64,000 nt of DNA from Gavia stellata (GCF_030936135.1 NC_082597.1:73328495-73392494), one strand, 5' to 3'. Shown: positions 50,121 to 63,156, counted from the first letter of the stretch. Notes: generated by a model not told the origin, from the sequence alone. Made by a program: numbers and translations.

Positions 50121-53100
50121 TAAGGATCAGATTGAGAGGAAGAGCTTTTGAAGCTAAAGGACACTGTCAGTTCAAAACCAGAATATAATTTGATCATGAC
50201 TGGAGATTAAAAGAAGGTTCCCATGCATCAGAAAACCAATCTTTTGCAGTAGCCTTAGAAGCGGATGGAGTGGGAGGGAATGCAATTTTTATTGTTCTCA
50301 AGGCAACGCTTGGCCTTTTCACAAAAGGTGCTTTTGAATTTGCAGACTGGATTTGTGATCTGGATTCCTCCTGCATTCTTATTTTATAATTTTACTAATA
50401 CTTGCAGTTGAATTGCCCTGACATACAGCTTTGGAGTGACCACCATTGTCTTGATGATGACATCTCTTATTCTAGGAAGCTAAAGAGAACTGTCTGGTTG
50501 AGAGTCGGAAAAGCCATGAGCAGTCCAAGGTATCACCGATAACAGAATTGAAGGCAAAATTTGATTAAGATTATCCAAAGGTCAGCGTTATTAAGCAGGC
50601 TGTAAATGTTCACAGCAAGCAAAAGAATGGGCATGGTGACAGTGGTGGCAGGGAAGGGCACATGAACTACAAGGAATGGCACATTTTGATGTAACATCCA
50701 GGCAGACAGTAGTCATAGCTTTAAGAATGACTTCTCTTTTAACTACAGTCACTCTCAGGTATCAGCCATAATGCACAACAAGGGCGCAATTAAATAAAAT
50801 ACTTCTCAGGAAACCAGTTCAGGTTTCCTTGAACTAGAGCTGTAAGTAGGTAAAGGGCTGCTCCAAAGTACACATAGCCCCAATATACTTTCACATTGGG
50901 TTTGCCTGGGCTGTTAATACCACTGAACTATAAATCTGAACAGTCTTCTAAGCACGAGTGTTTCTTGAACACCTAGTTTGTTCAATATATCCAAGGCATT
51001 ATATTTTCTCTTCCTGCAAGTCCTTGGCTGGCTCTAGCAGGTCTTAGCTGAATGGACTTTAGACATAGACTATGAAAATGAAACTTCATAACAAAATACG
51101 TTTTAGCGATCAGCAACCAGGAACACTTCTAAAGTTGGGACACCCCCTTTTTAAATGCCAGGAAGGTATGAGCTATTATAATCTTGACAAACTCAGGAAA
51201 AAAGGCGTTTCACAAGAGTGTACAAAAGAAACACACTTGCACATTTTCTACCTAATTAATTTTTGACCAGTGTGGAAAAACATGTATTTTGGGACCTTTA
51301 ACAGAGGGCAGAACTGGGAGGAGACAAGATCAAAACTGCCTAAGCCACAGTTTGTGTTAGAAGTTAATGATTCTTCCACCAAGTACCAGCATAGCCTTGC
51401 TTAAGGAGAGAGTACGCTGACTTTTGAGCTTTTGTGTGGTAGTATAACTGGTATTGTTGTGGATACAGAACCTAGGTAGGAATCTCTTTAATATTCTTTT
51501 TGTTTCTTAACCTTAAAATGTTGCTATTTAGTGTTTGCAGCTAATGAACATTACCTTTGTAGTACTAGTTGCATTTCCTGTAACCAGTAACACCAGTAAC
51601 CTTCCTGTTGTAAATGTCAATGCTTAAATGATGGCATCATACATTCGCATGTATGTCTCTGAACAGTAAGCATCATATGTCTTGAACAATGCAAGCAGCA
51701 TTGAGGCCTGCACAGCACTGTGATATTCATTTTTCATATTACGTTAACTTAAAAGGTCTTATTTTGATTCCTTAAGGTATTTAAAAATCAGTAAGTCAAT
51801 TAGATTAGCACTGCAGTTAATGTAAATCAATACAGTTCTGTAAACTACTGGATGAAATGTGGCTCTTGATTGTGATTTGTTAGTCTACTGGATGGTGGTA
51901 TAGACCCTGAGGCTGCAACTGTGGTGAGAAACAGCCCAAGGACTTAGAGTGTCTTTACTGGATTCTGAAAATTCCTCAAACATCATTATATTTTTCTTTC
52001 ATAAGAATCTACAAAACCTGTAGCAAACTATTGTCTTGACCTTTGTAAACGAATTACCTGTTATTCATGCTAAGGTGTTTAAACTGGTGCTTTTATTCAT
52101 TATAATTTACATATAATTAGGGGCTAGAAAACCAAGTTTGATTTTTTTAACGGTCACTAAGGTGTAGAACTGCCTAATAGGCACAGAGTTAGGCCATTGT
52201 CCCTCTGAGGTCATGTACCCTGCAGCACTGAAGAAGTCTGTGGCTGTCCTTTGCAAGGCTGGCTGCTGTACTCTGGAACGATCTTGCAAGGTGCCACATG
52301 CCTCCCATGATGCTGTAAATGCTCTCAGCTCCCACCAACACAAATGATCCATGCTGATTATTAGTTAAGACCCTTGATCTTCCCCCACCCAAAATGTTTC
52401 TCAGAAGAGACTGTACTGAGCACAAGACCAAATGAGTTTGTCAAATGTTCCCTGGGTATGACGCAAAAGTGAATTGGAAGAGTGTTAACTTTCATTCTCA
52501 CAATATGGCTTGAGTTTTTTTGGTGGATTTTTATTTTTTCCTTATGCTTGCTTTTGGGGAGAGGATCGTTTTCCTTCCTCAGGAAGGAAGTCAGGGTGAT
52601 TTTTGCTTAGGTTAATTGACTACCTAAACAATGCCAGTATGTTATTTGACTGGTCTCATCTTTCTGCAAATGCAACTACCGCAGGTCATTACTACAGCAG
52701 CATGGCTTGTGAAGGTAAAGTGTAATAGTTTTAGAGAAGTCATATTAGTGAAAGGACATATTTGGTGCAGAAAGCTTCCTACTTTTCCTTTGCTTGTAAC
52801 CAGATCCGTAGTTTATTACACATGGAAAAAAACCACCAGTGAAATAAATCTAGAATAGCAACTTTATCAATTGTCAGGCTCAAAAGCTAATGTATGTTGA
52901 CATCAATTGTGAATTGACTTTTTATCTTTTTTTCTAATCTTCTTGTGGCATGGCAATTCCCCAGCCTTGATCTCTTCTATCTCCAGCAGATTTCCATGTA
53001 GGTCAGGCTCAACTGAGGACAAGAGGAGATGCTGCCAGCAGCTCCAACTGTTGATCGTTGCACATAGCTCGGTCTAACATTTCTCCAGCACAGTTGCATC

Positions 53101-55689
53101 ATATTTTTGCTTCCTTCCCCCCCGTTCTAGCCTTCCCCAGCAAAAGTAGCACCTTGTCCAGTAGCATCTTTGCAAAGCAACAATAAGACATGTGTCATTT
53201 GCCACCGACAGGAGCTGGTCACCCCTGTTCTTGCCTGAGAGCCTTTCCCCTGGTTCGCTGCAGAAGCTGAGCACTGACAGTGCTGAGCCAACTAACTTCC
53301 ACCTTCTAGCTGGCTTCACACTTTTCTGTGTGCATCAAGCAGCTTTTGCCCCCCAAAAGATCTAGTTCACTTTATTTTTCTTCTCTTTTTTATCCTTTAT
53401 CTTGCCTGGTACCCTAACCTCTGCCTCTGGATGCTTTTTTTGCTGTTCGCCTGTAACTACTTAACCTGCTCTTTGATATTTACTGCTCGCACTTTCAATC
53501 TTACTGTCCTCCCTTCTTGTGCCTTCACAGCCTTTCTCCGAAACATTTACTGGGCTAGCCTGCTAATATTGAAACTTCTTCAGTTACATGTATGGATACC
53601 TGACTGCCTTTCTCTTTTCTCTACTTTGCCTGTTATTTCCACCTTCATGTTTCTCTGTTTTCACTCCTCCTCTCCTTGTATTGAGATTCTAAGTCATGTT
53701 GTACCTCCAAACTCTCAAAAAGTCACTTCTTTAATCCTGTGACCTGCAATGGCATGCTATCCCAGCATCTTATTGTAGTCCTTACTGTATCATGATAACA
53801 GGGAGAAGCTAATATCTTCAGATTACACAGGGACAGACAAATTTCAGAAGACCAGATGCTCAAAAGTATTTGTGTACTAAAATTTCCTGAGCACTGAGAA
53901 TCTAATTTCACAAGCATTTCTTTGGTAGCTGTGCAGACTTGAGGCAATCCTTTCTCTACTCCTTGTTCCTATCTGTCTGAGGAGCCAAGTGGAAGGAAAA
54001 AGCTATTTTTTTGTCCAGATATGTGTTCTGACCCAGACTTACAGCACAGCTACAGAAGCAGTGGTACTCACATGAGTCAAGAGTTTGGGAAGCAGATATG
54101 AGCAGTGGGAAAGGAAAGGAGTTGTTCATGCCAGCATTAGCACCTAAGGACATGCTCATGAACTTAAGCCCAAGAAAATCCTAAATTGTTTAAATCTCTG
54201 TTTGTGTAGTTGTCTTAAACACCCTTAGGTATTAACCCTCTTCCACCTGAGTGAAGAAAAAAGTTCTTCACCACCGTGCATTAGAGCAATGCCTACCCTT
54301 TAAATGCTCTGAAAAGTGTTACTCTGCCATATGGCCTGTAGGAGAGCAATTTGCAATTGCAGATGGACTTTTTCCAGCATTGGAAAAGTTCATCCAACTT
54401 TTTTCAGCTCCATTCAAGCATGGAAAACCTCTCTTTGTGTGCTTCCCCTCTCCACCCCTCCCCTTCTTCACCCTTTTCTCAAATGAGCAGAATACTGTGA
54501 AAGGTGAAATAAATCAGTTCCTGTGAGCTATGATTTCTGAGTTCTGACTTGGGGTCATTAGTTTCAATACTCCTATCTCCCCTGTGTGTCAAGATCTGCA
54601 GATCTGAAGAGGGTTTGTTTCAAGTGACCCATTTTTTTTGAGGAGCTCTGCAGTGGCATCTGGATCTTCCTTCAGAAATCTGTTCTGTTTGTAGTTGGAG
54701 TTGCACAAACGGGCAAGTGTTTTCATTCTTTAAATAAACTTTACAAATAGATACATAGACTTCCCTTACAGCTTTTCACTGAAGTATTCTTTTTAATTAC
54801 TCACCCATCTCTCAGATATAGAGTTTTAAAAAACTGATAAAAGAAAAAGGTGAATTATTGTTCTGTTTATTGCGATAAACCCAAATTCAACTTAATAATG
54901 AAACAAGGCTTTCAACAATATGAAAAAATATTTTACGTCAAAAGAGGGGAAAGGTTTGTCATCTATGGCTACAGGGTGTGCTCTTCCCAGGGGAACTGGA
55001 GCAGTTTCTTTGAACTGCTGAGTTGCAGATGATTTCATGCATCAGGGGATATAGACAGCACTCTGCAAACAGAAGGGGATTAGGGACACTCTGTATACTG
55101 TTGCACGAAGAAAAAACATATAATCTCCTATAGGAGGTCAGATGACAGCAAAATTAATTAATTCTTTGTCATCAAGAATTGTTTCCAACAGGCCAGTGTG
55201 AAGGAATAAGTCGGATGGCACAGTGTTACTCTAGAGATCTTACCAAAACAATGATTGAGTCCTAAGCCACATGGCCTGCAAATTCAGAGCTTCACTAGGA
55301 CTCCTTGTGCTTCAGCACTGATGCTTTATTGACCCTTGTAGTTTATTTTTGGACAGAGACTTTGTCTCTTACACTTTTGTGGAAATTGTCTTTTTAGCAT
55401 TAAAAGTCATTCTAGACCAAAAAAAGGAGGGGGAGGAGTGGTGCGCAGTGGGGAAAGTGAAAACCATTTCACTTGAAAAGAAAGATGTCAAAACCAGATA
55501 CTTCAGAATTTAAACAAATATACACTTTGAAACACCCAAGTCATTGAGCCAAATGCTTTCCAATGAAAAGGTTCAGTTTCAACATCTCAGCATTTTCCTG
55601 TAACTACTGTTTCATCAGAAAGGTCCTTAAGCAACTCTGTTTTGGCATATGTGCTTTTGTATTTATTATTGTTTTTCTCTTGGGTTCAG

Positions 55690-55844
55690 ATCACTCAGTA
55701 AAGAAATCAACCATGACAGTGGAAACTGAATCCAGCAAAGTCGATGACTCAAGTCAGGAAGCAGAACCTGCCCAGCTTTTGGATGATGAAGCAAACAGAA
55801 ATCTACCAGTCAAAAAGAAGACTTCCTGTTGCACTGGCTTGAAG
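55690..55844 (+). CDS. SLCO1B3: SLCO1B-like first coding exon (23 nt 5' UTR plus residues 1-44)
   Basis: A pyrimidine-rich acceptor ends GGGTTCAG at 55689 and the donor is GTTTGG at 55845. The ATG at 55713 sits in a good context (A/C-rich, AACC before ATG). The encoded N-terminus is Glu/Asp/Ser-rich, then Lys-rich before TM1, and ends in phase 0 like the paralogous exon of SLCO1C1. Confidence 0.88.
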
Positions 55845-58800
55845 GTTTGGTGCCTTATCAATATCACCAGAAATTACTGTTGTCATATGTTAAGAAATGT
55901 TGTTCAAGATATGACATGACAGATTACTTCATTCCTGTTCCTATTTTCTGGAACTGGATACACACTGGAGGTACAGGGAAGGGTTGGATCTTGTCTTTGT
56001 CCTAAAGAAAATAAAATTTCCTGATTTAACATTTTTAATCTCAAGTTACTTATAGGTAGATCCCCTTTTTGCTCATTGGGGAGAGGTAGCAACCTCCAGT
56101 GGAAGACTTGAAGCATCCTAAAATAGGTGGCTATGACACATTGTTTTCTGGAGGTTGCTATCACCACCCATTCTTGTAGGGCCAAAATAGGGTGAGGTAA
56201 ATTATACTCCAGGGATCTTATCTAATCCAGGACTGTAGGTCAAACAACCCACTGATTCCCACAAGCATCCAAGGCTTCAGGAGTGCACGAGAAGAATTGA
56301 CGGAACAAAGCAAGTAAACTATTGAGAATTTTGCTTTCATGTTAAAGCCTTAGTATTCATTACTTCTGGCTGAGCTGCAAATAATACAAGGGCAAGATTT
56401 CTTTTGATAGTGATGTGTTTGGATTTATGTTTTGACTACTTCTTCAGCCAGCTTCATCTAAGGTTAAATTCCATAGGCTCAGTGGAGTTGCAATCAGGAA
56501 CACATTTCTTTCTATAAAAAGGTTTGTGAAATGAAAGATTAATGGAAAAAAATAGGTAACTGCAAGTTTCTCAACCACCCAAAATAGTTTGGCTCAAGTA
56601 TCAGGCAAAGGTTGCTATATTTTTTATTTTATCTGACTCACATTTGCCACCCATATATGCCTGCAAAAATAGAATCTGATCTCTCTGGGAGACTCACAGG
56701 ACTTTGTCATCATGTAAGCAGGCGATGCTGCACAACTGTGGATCTTCGTCTAACTTTATGCCAATTAGAATTTCAGAGACACAATATCTTGGAGGTAATA
56801 AAAGACAAACTGTTATTCTCCCTCACCTTCCCATCAAACGTTTTGTGGTTTACCTGGGGATTGCATTTTCAAACCCAAAATACCCAAGTCATTTTTGTTT
56901 GTGTTTTCATGCTTATCAGCAGTTTGTGATTTCAGCCAAAACCCCTGAGAGCACTGCTGGTGTAAGGCAAGAAAGGTGGTTCTCACAGACTTTTTGCCAG
57001 TCGAGCTCAGGAAAAATAAAACATGACAGGACAAAGCCTGCACTTGTGAGATTTTTCTCTTCATTCCTGACAAAAAGAGTACAAATATACCTATTTTCAA
57101 GCTTTTACTTCCAGGACTGGCTTCACTTCTTACAGCAGATAGTATTTCAAAGTCTAAATCTATATTTACTTTTTTTTTACTTACCCAACGTTGTGTTGTA
57201 TTGGAACTTTTACCCAGTGAGCAATAAGTCTATTTGTTTTCTAGGCTATGTTGAAATAGTTGGATAATATTTAAAGAAACTTAGTTTAACTTTTTATCAA
57301 ATACATATTTGTTTGCAAAAGCCACAATGTGTGTTGGTGGAAGCAACTATAAAATTACAAAGAATATTAAGCTTTCCCTTATGAGGTATATGGTATACAG
57401 GCAACAGCCATAATCCACACGTTTCAAAATATATCATCTGAGGCAGAGATGAACTCAATCGGTCTGTACCACCTTCCACATACTGCATTATCATAAAAAC
57501 TTGCATAAAGCCTTTATTTTGATGGCATGGCTATCTATACATTCGAGTTAGAACCAGTTATGAACTGGCCTAAAATAAGTGACATGTGGCCCAAGCAGAA
57601 GATAATTGGGGCTAAGATTAGTTTTAGGTTTAACTAGTGTCCATAAATCTATCTTGGTGAGGTATTTTACCTCTGGCAAATTTTACATTTCTGCAACATC
57701 TAGAAATTTAGAAATCCCACCATTTTGGCTGCCCAACACTGGGCCTCAGATTTTTGATAAATTTAACCTCAGGATGTCAGTAAGGTAAGTATTCACCAGT
57801 GAGTTGTCTGCCAAATTTAAGTTCCAGAGTCCATAGGATTTCTGCTTTGGAAAACCTCTGGGCAGCGATGCAGGGAAGACCAGGCTTTCTGGTCATTAAG
57901 ATGGCTCCTGCAAACCTGAACCCTAGAGCAAGCAGCTGCTCTCAGCGCAGCACCTAGCACCAGCCCTCTCCGGCGGGGAAAGCCAGAGCAGGCGCAGACA
58001 TTGCTGAGAGACCACCCTGGTGCTCTGTAGCGTTGGGGTATATGAAAATTCACACACAAGGTTGTCACTGCAATTTGAGTAACAAAAGTATACCATTGGT
58101 GATGTTGCTCCACACAGTTTTAAACTTATTTGATCCCTCTGTGACCAGTTTCCCTGCCTCTGCCTCCCATTTTGTGTCTTAATCTTTCCTCAGGCATTTC
58201 TCGCGGCTTTATCATTCAGCTACTTGAGTAAAGCGTTGTCTGGTACGATTATGAAAAGCTCCATCACTCAGATTGAACGAAGGTTTGACCTGACGTCCTC
58301 TACTGTTGGTTTCATCGATGGGAGCTTTGAGATGGGTAATTGATATTCCGTAACATGCAGAAAAGTGTTCAGAGAAATACGAGGCACAGCATCTGGCATT
58401 AATTTTGGTTCATTACCTTCCAGGTAACTTGCTGGTGATTGCATTTGTAAGCTACTTTGGAGCTAAACTTCATAGGCCCAAAGTAATAGCTGTTGGATGC
58501 TTTACTATGGCTTTGGGAAGCCTTTTAACAGCAATGCCTCATTTCTTCATGGGATAGTAAGTACTAATCAAGATTAATTTAGGTAACCTAACATTGGAAT
58601 TGGATACTGCTTTCTGGTTTTTGAATGAAACTTGGTATATATTAAGTCTTAGACTTCCAAAGGCCTATAGAGCCTCACCTCAATGTGCAATGAATCATGC
58701 TTGACACACACATCACTGTTTATTGTACCTGGTTGGAAAAAAATGGCTCCTCTGAAGTAAAAGTTCAACTTTTCAAAAAAATAGGAAAATCAAAATGCTT

Positions 58801-61800
58801 TAGATTTCAGTCAAACTTGTTCAGAAAAGAGGCAAAGAAGGAAATTATTTTACAAAATCATTAGAATCTATTTTTTCAGGAGGAAACACTTACCTATGAG
58901 AATCTTATGAAAATTCAAGTTTCAAACAAAATATATTGTTCCTTGGGAAATCTTCAACACTGCTACTATGCTGGTGCTATTGCTTGAACGCAATATATAC
59001 TCTTCCTGAATGGCTAACTTTACAACAGCCTATTGGGAAAATCCATGTTAACCTAAGAATGTGGTATCGTTGGTTGCTAATAGAGATGTCAGGATCATGT
59101 AGGCAGGAAAGTCAAACCATTATGAAGCACAGTAAAATTATGAAGGATATAGATTCCATCTATATGACTTCCAGAATAAGTTGAAAGTTGTGCTGTTTTG
59201 AACAGGACCTCAAAGCTCTGAGCTGGTAACTTCATATTGAGTGACTTCTCTACCTGAAATACGACTTTATTTATAGTAACAGGTAACTCTCGTGTAAAGT
59301 CAGGGATTCAGAGCCTACTTGTTGAAGAAACCAATGTATAAATGTGCTCATTGGAAGAAATCCCGCTCCTTGATAGAGGAAACCAGAGCCTTGCTGTGTA
59401 AGATGGCATATTTTGCTCTCCTGTGGGAAACATCTGCTCCTCGCACAAAGCAGCCTCTCAGCTTCACGCAGAGCCTGCAGATGGATCAGTGCTGGTAGAA
59501 CTGGTACCAGGGATTTTCCTGTTCTAAATGCACATGGCTGGTTAAACTGATTTTCCGTGGCTGGTTAAGCTAATTTTTATTCATCTTCTCCAAGCTCAGA
59601 GATTTACTACATGTTGCTTATATGCGATGATGTTTCTAAGCCATAGCTTTGATACAGTAATAGTGTAGCCTAAGACATATTTCTGTTGCTCTCTTAAATG
59701 TATTAGAATAATTTTAGGCATATTACTGTCAAAAGAAAACTAAGGAATACTTTTTTTATCATGACAGTGGATCTTGCACTAGCATCAGACTTGTATTTTC
59801 CACTGCTTAAGCCAAACTATGTATCTTGCTCATCTACACTGGGAAACTCATACAGTTTCTCAGATACCTGTGCCTGAACTTTTATGAGGAAACTGTTCTG
59901 CATGGTCTCTTCTGATGAATGCTCTTTGTTTGAACATGAAAAATAATCCTGCCTCGTCTAACAGAGCTTACCGTGTTATTCTGCTTAAGCTAATTGTACT
60001 TTGCACCTCAGCAGGGCTAATACCTGGGAAAAGGATCATGCTAAAGCAGCCAAACATCTTCCAGCAGCTGAGCTGCTCAGCTGCTGCCCCGCAGCATTGC
60101 TCTGCTCCCTGCAAATACAGCTAAAGAGTGTCTTTTAGCCACTAACTTTATTCACCCTCTGCTATTTCACCCAACAGCTCTTTCTAAAGCCAATGCCAAT
60201 TATCAGGCAAACCGGTACCTCCTAAAGAGGACTTCTCCCTTCCTCACTCCTCTACCCCCAACCCCAAAATACATATCTATGATGAAAAGGGGGACTCACA
60301 CTCAAGACATTCTTCTTTTCTCCTTGACTGTGGGGTCAGCACAGGGAGCTCGCTTGGACCTGACCCTAAATTTTGATACCAAGAATTCAATCCCAGCTGA
60401 ATTACTTTCAAAAGCCCTTTTGAATTTTACAGCTTAAAATGTATTTTCTTCTACCCAGATGATTCTAACTTTTATTTGTTCTTCATTTTACTGTTTTGGT
60501 TTTCCAAAATGTGCTTAAATAATCTTCTTTTTTGCTCTTTTAGTAGCACTTTGGATTGATATTTAAACAGATACCTTTCTCTTTAGGGAAACAGCAGTCA
60601 AGTGATTTCTGCCCTACTACGCTAGTATTTCCCTAGTGAACACTGCTTCTAAACCTACTATTATGTGTTTGCAGTTATAAGTATGAGACAGCATCACGTA
60701 CAGCTTCTTCAGCCAACTCAACTTCAAATATAAGTCCCTGTTCTCTATATCAAGATGTGAATGAAACCTTGTTGGAAGTCTCCCGATCAGGTAAGGAACT
60801 GTAAGTGTAAGTACAAATAGAGGAGCTAGTTTTATCTTTGGTTGCAAGTGGAGTAAAACATTGCCCCATGCAAGACGCTCAGTTAGACTTCTAACTTCAG
60901 TCTCTGCCTGTCAGGGAGCATTACCAACACTTAAATGCACTTTGTGCATTTCATTTGGAGAAGAAACATGCAGCAAACACAAATTACTAGGATCCAGATC
61001 CCCCGTTTCCTATGTTCACACCTCCAAATTGCAGTAAAATTACTCTAAGACTGAAGGGGATGCTGAGACTGTGTGCGAAGAAATTTCTGAAGGGATTCAA
61101 TGACCCAGGACCTGGAGTTGGGGAGGTGGAAGAGATAGCATGAAAGGACATGAAACTGTACAGAGTTAACTGGAAATAAATGGAGATTTCTGTGATTTTG
61201 CTTACTATATGGAATACACCTGTTTTACATGTTGCTTTGCATGTGACACAGGTAGAGAAAGAGCCAAGCTGTGCCCCAGAAACCATCTCAAATTTCTCAA
61301 CTTAAAGATATAAGTTATATGCCAGATAATATATTTACGACAATATCAATCTGCCATTTTTTTTACACGGGTATCTTTTCTGATGGGTGATACTTATCTG
61401 TATTTCTAGAAACCAGATACAATGAAGGTGGAGGAAAGTGTTATTAGAAGATTATTAAAAGGTATAATGAGGTTGACAGCCTTTCATTAATCTTCCATAA
61501 GGAAAATGCTGTTAATACCTTACATACTAAACTGTAATAATTTCATGTGCTGAATTTCCTGTGCTTTGTCACTGTTTCCCATTCAACTATTCTATTACAA
61601 AGATGTAAACTGTCATTATCTGCAGGCTGTGAGAAGGAACCTTCATCATATATGTGGGTATATATCTTACTGGGAAACATGTTACGTGGAATTGGTGAGA
61701 CACCAATAACACCATTGGGCATCTCTTATCTTGATGATTTTGCTAAAGAAGAGGACGTTCCTGTGTATGTAGGTAATCTCAACATGAAGTAAACTAAGAG

Positions 61801-63156
61801 ATTCGTAGAGTAAGAGGTCGATCATCTTATGCAGAGAAAACATTCAGCCATTAAAATGTACTAGCATCTGCTTCATTATATTTTCAGCATGTTTGCATAC
61901 AATAGCCATGTTGGGCCCAATGTTTGGTTTCCTGTTGGGATCTTTATGTGCAAAACTGTATGTGGATATTGGATTCGTGGATTTAGGTAAGCAAAATGGA
62001 GGTAAAGTGAAAGTAAGCTAATACCTGTTGGTAACAGTTTCCTCTACACGTTTGCATAAGTTTTTATTCTATTAATTGTATTAATATAATTTCTCTTTAA
62101 TTTATATTGATTTCATTAATTTTATTATATACTTTATTATAATCTTATTAAATTACTGGAAGCTTTTAGGGTAAAGGCAGAATTAGACAGGAAATGTGTA
62201 TTAGAATTGTGTTTTAGGATTAAATGATTAAAATACATGTTTAACTTTAAAAATTAGTACCAAGAACTCTCACATACCCAAGGCGTTTTACTAAAATGGG
62301 ATCTTAATGAAAGGATTCTGGTAGCATAGCAGTTTTACAGTTTTGGTGGATTATCCACCCTTTCAACTGAGCATTTTACATTATTTACAATTCATGTAAT
62401 GTTTTCAATACATTATACACTTTTTGCCAGCCCTTGCTGCCAGCGTGTAACGATCATAAAAATACAACCAACTGCTCTCTTCTTCCTTGCAATACAAAGT
62501 TTAAAGTCGTGGCTTATCTTACCAATGCCACAGAGAATGCCCATATGCTTAATAGTAACTGACACAATTCCGTTTAACAGAGGATGGTCTCAGTAGAAAT
62601 GTATCAGGCCTAAAAGGACCCCATGCTTGAGGACTGTCTGCCACCCGTTTTGCTTTCCTATGTGTTGGACAAGGACCTCTGTGTTGCCATGTATGCCACA
62701 AAATGGCAGTCAGCGTACCACGTAGAAAGGCAGATGAAACATAACACCATTCACCATGATTCCTGATGCCTTCGCTGCATGAACGGTCTCTCAATAGATG
62801 ATTATTGTACCACTAAAAGTCAGACATTGTAAAATGTAGCTATTTTTTTTAGCAGATAAAGGTTCAACTTCTTCATTTAGGTAACTTGTATCTGTTTCCC
62901 TCAATTCTAGGAAGCATCACTATCACCCCACAGGATTCCCGCTGGGTGGGTGCCTGGTGGCTTGGTTTTTTAATAGGTGGAGTAACCAGTTTCCTAGCTG
63001 CTATTCCATTTTGCTTCCTGCCGAAGAGTCTGAAAAAGCCAGAGGAAGCCAATAATGACAAAAATTCATATGGTCTCTTGGAAAACATGGACGCCATGAG
63101 GAAGACACTTCCTCCCACAAAACCTAAGCCAAACAAATGGTCAGAAATACTGAAAG
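55713..63156 (+). CDS. SLCO1B3: SLCO1B-like (OATP1B1/1B3-type) transporter, 5' seven coding exons, cut by the window end
   Basis: Coding exons are 55713-55844, 58194-58335, 58424-58556, 60675-60790, 61626-61772, 61888-61986 and 62911-63156. Together they give 1,015 nt, or 338 complete codons plus one base, about half of a roughly 700-residue OATP. The 44-residue N-terminus is acidic then basic and ends [13 protein letters not shown]1 ([14 protein letters not shown]), [20 protein letters not shown] and the OATP signature [12 protein letters not shown] (265-276) resemble mammalian OATP1B more than 1A or 1C. Position after SLCO1C1 agrees. Known role of the family: sodium-independent uptake of bile acids, bilirubin conjugates and other organic anions, mainly in hepatocytes. 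The symbol follows chicken usage; the gene is best regarded as an SLCO1B1/1B3 co-orthologue. The remaining exons lie beyond 64,000. Confidence 0.88.
55845..58193 (+). other. SLCO1B-like intron 1 (2.3 kb)
   Basis: GT-AG intron. No repeat or RNA gene is recognised. The long open frame at 56,704-57,267 has no family resemblance and is treated as chance. Confidence 0.65.
58194..58335 (+). CDS. SLCO1B3: SLCO1B-like coding exon 2 (TM1, start of TM2)
   Basis: Acceptor TTTCCTCAG, donor GTAATT. Its 142 nt encode [15 protein letters not shown], then [10 protein letters not shown] and F-I-D-G-S-F-E-M-G. Length and phase are identical to the SLCO1C1 counterpart. Confidence 0.94.
58424..58556 (+). CDS. 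SLCO1B3: SLCO1B-like coding exon 3 (TM2-TM3)
   Basis: Acceptor CCTTCCAG, donor GTAAGT. Its 133 nt encode [18 protein letters not shown] and TM3, ending M-P-H-F-F-M-G. The intron before it is only 88 bp. Confidence 0.94.
60675..60790 (+). CDS. SLCO1B3: SLCO1B-like coding exon 4 (extracellular loop 2)
   Basis: Acceptor TTTGCAG, donor GTAAGG. Its 116 nt encode Y-Y-K-Y-E followed by a Ser/Thr-rich loop with three N-glycosylation sequons, at about residues 150, 154 and 165. It is two codons shorter than the matching SLCO1C1 exon. Confidence 0.92.
61626..61772 (+). CDS. SLCO1B3: SLCO1B-like coding exon 5 (TM4 region)
   Basis: Acceptor TCTGCAG, donor GTAATC. Its 147 nt encode [19 protein letters not shown] and the invariant [15 protein letters not shown], then L-D-D-F-A-K-E. 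Confidence 0.94.
61888..61986 (+). CDS. SLCO1B3: SLCO1B-like coding exon 6 (TM5)
   Basis: Acceptor ATTTTCAG, donor GTAAGC. Its 99 nt encode [19 protein letters not shown] and [12 protein letters not shown]. The split codon at its start reads Ala (GCA), where the SLCO1C1 counterpart has Gly. The intron before it is 115 bp. Confidence 0.94.
62911..63156 (+). CDS. SLCO1B3: SLCO1B-like coding exon 7 (OATP signature, TM6, GC splice donor)
   Basis: Acceptor CAATTCTAG. Its 246 nt encode [19 protein letters not shown] and TM6, then a Lys/Pro-rich cytoplasmic loop. Counting by homology to SLCO1C1, the exon ends at 63156 after ...CTGAAAG, where the donor is GCAAGT. The next exon is not in the window. 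Confidence 0.9.

Larger units (their letters stand above)
42266..55689. other. Gene-free interval between SLCO1C1 and the SLCO1B-like gene
   Basis: About 13.4 kb separate the likely SLCO1C1 3' end from the first coding exon of the next gene. It must hold the promoter and any non-coding first exon of the SLCO1B-like gene, but neither could be placed. Recognised contents are one MIR1_Amn-like relic and two CR1-type LINE fragments. No OATP-like relic exon, provirus or retroviral LTR was recognised by eye. Confidence 0.6.
58557..62910 (+). other. SLCO1B-like introns 3-6 (2,118, 835, 115 and 924 bp)
   Basis: GT-AG introns between the coding exons at 58424-58556 and 62911-63156. Nothing besides splice signals is recognised. 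Confidence 0.65.

Noticed and set aside
42266-55689. Possible EAV-HP-type LTR or provirus upstream of the SLCO1B-like gene
   Set aside because: No TG...CA-bounded direct repeats, primer-binding site or gag/pol-like frame were recognised by eye. A library search would be decisive.
56704-57267. 187-codon open frame, the longest in the window
   Set aside because: It lies inside an intron of the SLCO1B-like gene. Composition is typical of translated AT-rich non-coding DNA, with no recognisable domain and no splice support.
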